The notes under the pieces were generated by a model. It saw only the letters and a list, made by a program, of their open reading frames with translations. It did no database searches and was not told the DNA's origin. A stretch of 64,000 nucleotides of DNA from Lithodes maja. Lineage: Eukaryota; Arthropoda; Malacostraca; Decapoda; Lithodidae. Position 1 is the stretch's first letter; the number at the start of each line of letters is the position of its first letter. Position numbers and translations under genes: made by a program. The DNA lies in the NCBI GenBank assembly GCA_037953745.1, contig JBAKBP010000784.1:186001-250000 (forward strand), written 5' to 3'. This document shows positions 61,345 to 64,000 of this stretch, piece by piece.

Positions 61345-61645
61345 GAAAGTCCTTTATTCAGATGGTTAATTGAGATAGTACTTACCCCTTTTAAGTCCTA
61401 GAAGTAGATTATAAGGTACGGTAATTAACATTTTCATATGGTATCAAGATGAAGACATATCAATTTACCATCATCTGGGAAAAATAGACTACAGTATAGT
61501 GACCGATTTTGGTTATGTATATAATTTTCATTATTGTTCCGAGTTTCAGTACAGGTATGCCTACCATTGTCCCCGACCAGTTTGGCTTTCCAGATGAACC
61601 TTCCTTCCATATAATTGTATATACTGTATATATATACAGTATATA
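61345..61645. other. Family A scrap and AT-rich DNA
   Basis: GTCCTTTATTCAGATGG and TTGAGATAGTACTTACCCC recall family A. (TATA)n palindrome at 61617-61640. No gene. Confidence 0.4.
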
Positions 61646-62185
61646 CACATATTGGGAGGTTTGACGTACCTCCCAACCTACCAAATAGGAAAACCTACTA
61701 TTTGGTAGTAGTCTTGGAAAATCCAACGTCAAGGCTATTAACCTAATTGCAATGACGACTTGTCTATTTTGACTGCTATGTCGTCATTCCAACCGCGGTT
61801 AAAAAGAAAACTTCTAGAGTCTACTCCTTATCTTGCTCTAGGAGACGTTGTACATTAACCAAAACTACCACCGAAGGTGAAAAAAGCATAGAAGAGAAGA
61901 AAAAGGGGTTTACCTTAGTTACCGCTTAAGGCCCATCCCATGTTCCGTCATGTGCAGATCCCTGTCGAACATGTGCATGAGCGACCCTCTCTTGTCATCA
62001 CATTTCACGTCAGCAGAAGAACGCGGATGGGCAGGGGTCCGGCGTGAGGGAGGGTATTATGGACGTTGCATTTTCCAAGACTATTACCAAATAGTAGGTT
62101 TTCCTATTTGGTAGGTTGGGAGGTACGTCAAACCTCCCAATTTGTTAGTAGTCTTGGCAAATCCAACGTCAAGGCTGCATAACAA
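61646..62185. repeat. Inverted repeats at DIRS-like element end
   Basis: GGAGGTTTGACGTACCTCCC with AACCTACCAAATAGGAAAAC and TAGTAGTCTTGGAAAATCC (61648-61735) is repeated inverted at 62070-62145. Its last part (TTAGTAGTCTTGGCAAATCC) recurs directly at 62146-62175. Three related copies around a ~330-bp interior fit either a MITE or the inverted terminal and internal complementary repeats of a DIRS retrotransposon, whose recombinase lies next door. Confidence 0.65.
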
Positions 62186-62359
62186 ATAGGAGGAGGACAT
62201 CCAAGCCCAACCTACCAAAAAACCCCAACCTACCAAAAAAAAACAATGCATAAAACAAAATTATGAATGACAAAGACACAATTTAAACAAGAGAGTTTAA
62301 TAAAAGAGTGAAAAACTGAGGAGTAGCTAAAAAGAACAGTTTTAACACAAGCCCGTCAT

Positions 62360-63963
62360 TCATAGTAATGCAAAAACATAGACTTGTCTGAAACCAAAAA
62401 GGTACTGTACCCATAATCCCTTTTCTTCAAAAACCAACAAAAACACTGAACACAAGAACAAAACACAATTTTCAATGTGGCAAAAACACTTATGTACTGG
62501 AACAATACATAATCCCAAACTTGCAATCCAGTGTTGCAAACCCGTACACCCCCCTCCCCCCTTTGTCAAATAAAACAAAGGAAAAGAACGAGGGACAAGG
62601 GGGGAAGACCAGGGATCTTCGCCAGAGCACCAGGAAACACGACCCCCGAGAGCAATCACCGGCCGAGGGGGTCGAACACTGGACACGGAGAGGTAGGAGG
62701 AGATGAAGGAGACCACATAGAAGACCACAAAACCACGGAGGCGATGGCAGGTAAGGATCGACGTGGCAGGAACCGGAAGGAGGCAGCAAAGGATCTGACA
62801 TCGTGCGCAGAATCCCTAGAAACAGGGTGACGGGCACGAACGGTCCGACAAACGTGGCGGCCCATCTGCACCTGCGAGAGCCTCCCACCTGTCCGAGGAG
62901 ACACCCACACAGCAGTACCCAAAAGCGGCGCCACAGACGCAACAGAGGAGTGCAAGGCTGACACCGGGCACAACACATGGCGAGGATGCCCACGCCGTAA
63001 AGCCTGGACGGCGAAAAGCTGGAAAACGGGGGCCTCCCTCCCATGCGTGGTAACAAAAGGAGGGGAGGAGGCGAACGAGACGCCATGCAAGGACGGGGAG
63101 AATCGCACAGAGTCCCGGGGCCGTGACAATGCCGCTAGTGCAGACACCCGATCCCCAGTGGCCAGAGCGACAAGGAAGAGTGGACGCCCGAGCAACGGAA
63201 CCGGCGTAGCGGCCCTTGTATATGTGGGTGAAGCCAGAAGGACCAGAGCCCGCCCCAGATCCCACTGCGGAGGGACCTGGCGCGGAGGCGGACGATCCCG
63301 GAAGGCAGCCGTCAGGAAGGAATCCAGCTCCTGTGGCGGAACGACCAGCCCAGCGACGGACCCAAAGACCCCCCGGACGGCAGACAAGTGGGTACGTATA
63401 GCGTCGACTTGAAAGTGACATGTACGGAAGAGGTGAAACAAGGAGCGTAGGACGAGGGAAGGAGAGCCAACTGGCAGGCGAGTGGCCTGTAGCCACCTAG
63501 TAAAAGACCTCCAGCAGGACCCGTAAGTCCCCCAAGGAGAAGACGGCCAGGAACGCTGCAGGAAGTCAGTCACGGCCCGGCCGGGGACCGGGAGCCACCG
63601 TGCCTCATGAACAAGCACGATGCGAAGGCCAACGAGGTCCGCAGGTCCCCAAGCTAGCCCAAGTGGAAGCCGGAGACAGGTAGAGGGACCGGACTCGGGC
63701 ACCACCGCGGCAACCGGGCGTACCAAGCCTGTGCCGGCCACAGAGGCGCGAGGAGCCAGACGCAGCCGTGGTACAGCTGCAGCCTCGCGAGGACAGGGCA
63801 CATCAACAGCGTGTCTAGTGGCGGAAAGATGTATATCGACCGCCACCTGCACCAGGCTACCATGAAAGCGTCCGGACCCCCCCTGGAGCGCGAGGCCGGA
63901 GGGAGAGGTCCAGAGGCAACTGGCGCGGCACCCCCGATGCGAACAAAGCGACCTCCGGAACAC
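62360..63963 (-). pseudogene. DIRS-like tyrosine recombinase
   Basis: A 435-codon frame (63963-62656). An N-terminal SAM-like part (YGSCWRSFTRWLQATRLPVG, VDAIRTHLSAVRGVFG) leads to a recombinase domain with the first Arg in ATGDRVSALAAL (about residue 270) and the H-x-x-R box in AHDVRSFAASF (about 388), then IASVVLWSS. The segment with the catalytic Tyr (ISSYLSVSS then PVIALGG) lies in the next frame (62728-62630), so a frameshift breaks the end. DIRS elements integrate with such a recombinase instead of a DDE integrase. Confidence 0.75.
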
Positions 63964-64000
63964 CTCAGGAAGCCGCGAGGTCGGTGAACACAGTCCGTTT
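63654..64000 (-). pseudogene. DIRS-like RNase H/methyltransferase end, cut by window
   Basis: In another - strand frame overlapping the recombinase N-terminus: MVAWCRWRSIYIFPPLDTLL then LYHGCVWLLAPLWPAQAWYA. FPP...L and LLAP.WP.Q.W motifs occur at the C-terminal end of DIRS RT-RNase H polyproteins. Overlap of this end with the recombinase start is normal for DIRS. The RT would lie beyond 64000. Confidence 0.65.

Noticed and set aside
62490..63086. 198-codon frame overlapping the recombinase
   Set aside because: High-GC shadow of the recombinase; only the short 62630-62728 part has plausible recombinase C-terminal residues.

Overview
This is a eukaryotic window, most probably from an arthropod and plausibly a decapod crustacean. 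The reasons are a short TTAGG run (the arthropod telomere motif), a FoxP gene with two arthropod-style alternative forkhead exons, very long repeat-filled introns, and a mixture of CR1-, L2-, RTE- and Jockey/I-like LINEs, DIRS, piggyBac, MULE and many MITEs. The species cannot be named from sequence alone. There are no bacterial features, no CRISPR array and no convincing functional tRNA or rRNA gene.

Host coding sequence is sparse. On the + strand, FoxP contributes a forkhead exon at 48092-48193. Two homologous, apparently mutually exclusive recognition-helix exons follow, at 54710-54834 and 55116-55430. An orphan single-exon ORF lies at 27750-28343, and an unidentified exon-like segment at 38398-38499 is cut by a repeat. 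Almost everything else is mobile DNA.

Layout: 0-7.6 kb holds tRNA-derived SINEs, RTE 3' ends, a decayed CR1/Jockey-like LINE (1.9-4.7 kb), a long-TIR MITE and a broken adenain-like protease ORF. 7.7-16.2 kb is one LTR retrotransposon with 1.7-kb LTRs; its gag is intact, but pol reads protease-integrase-RT and carries a nested 517-bp element. 16.3-22.6 kb is a mosaic of MITEs with TTAA target sites plus a ten-unit 74-bp minisatellite. 22.7-26.2 kb is an L2-like LINE split by a TTAA MITE that is itself split by an RTE LINE. 26.2-31.9 kb has the orphan ORF, another nested MITE pair, a MULE remnant and a foldback element. 32.4-37.6 kb and 43.2-47.1 kb are two CR1 LINEs on the - strand whose ORF2s are nearly identical but whose ORF1s differ strongly. 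38.4-42 kb holds fragments. 47.1-57.2 kb is FoxP and its introns, filled with LINE and SINE insertions. 57.2-61.3 kb is a piggyBac element. 61.6-64 kb is the 3' end of a DIRS-like tyrosine-recombinase retrotransposon that runs off the window.

The elements interact. LINEs supply 3' tails shared with SINEs, so the SINEs probably borrow LINE reverse transcriptase. A piggyBac transposase sits in the same window as a MITE carrying its terminal sequence, and other TTAA-site families could in principle use similar enzymes. Several insertions keep clear target-site duplications, so the order of events can be read directly.
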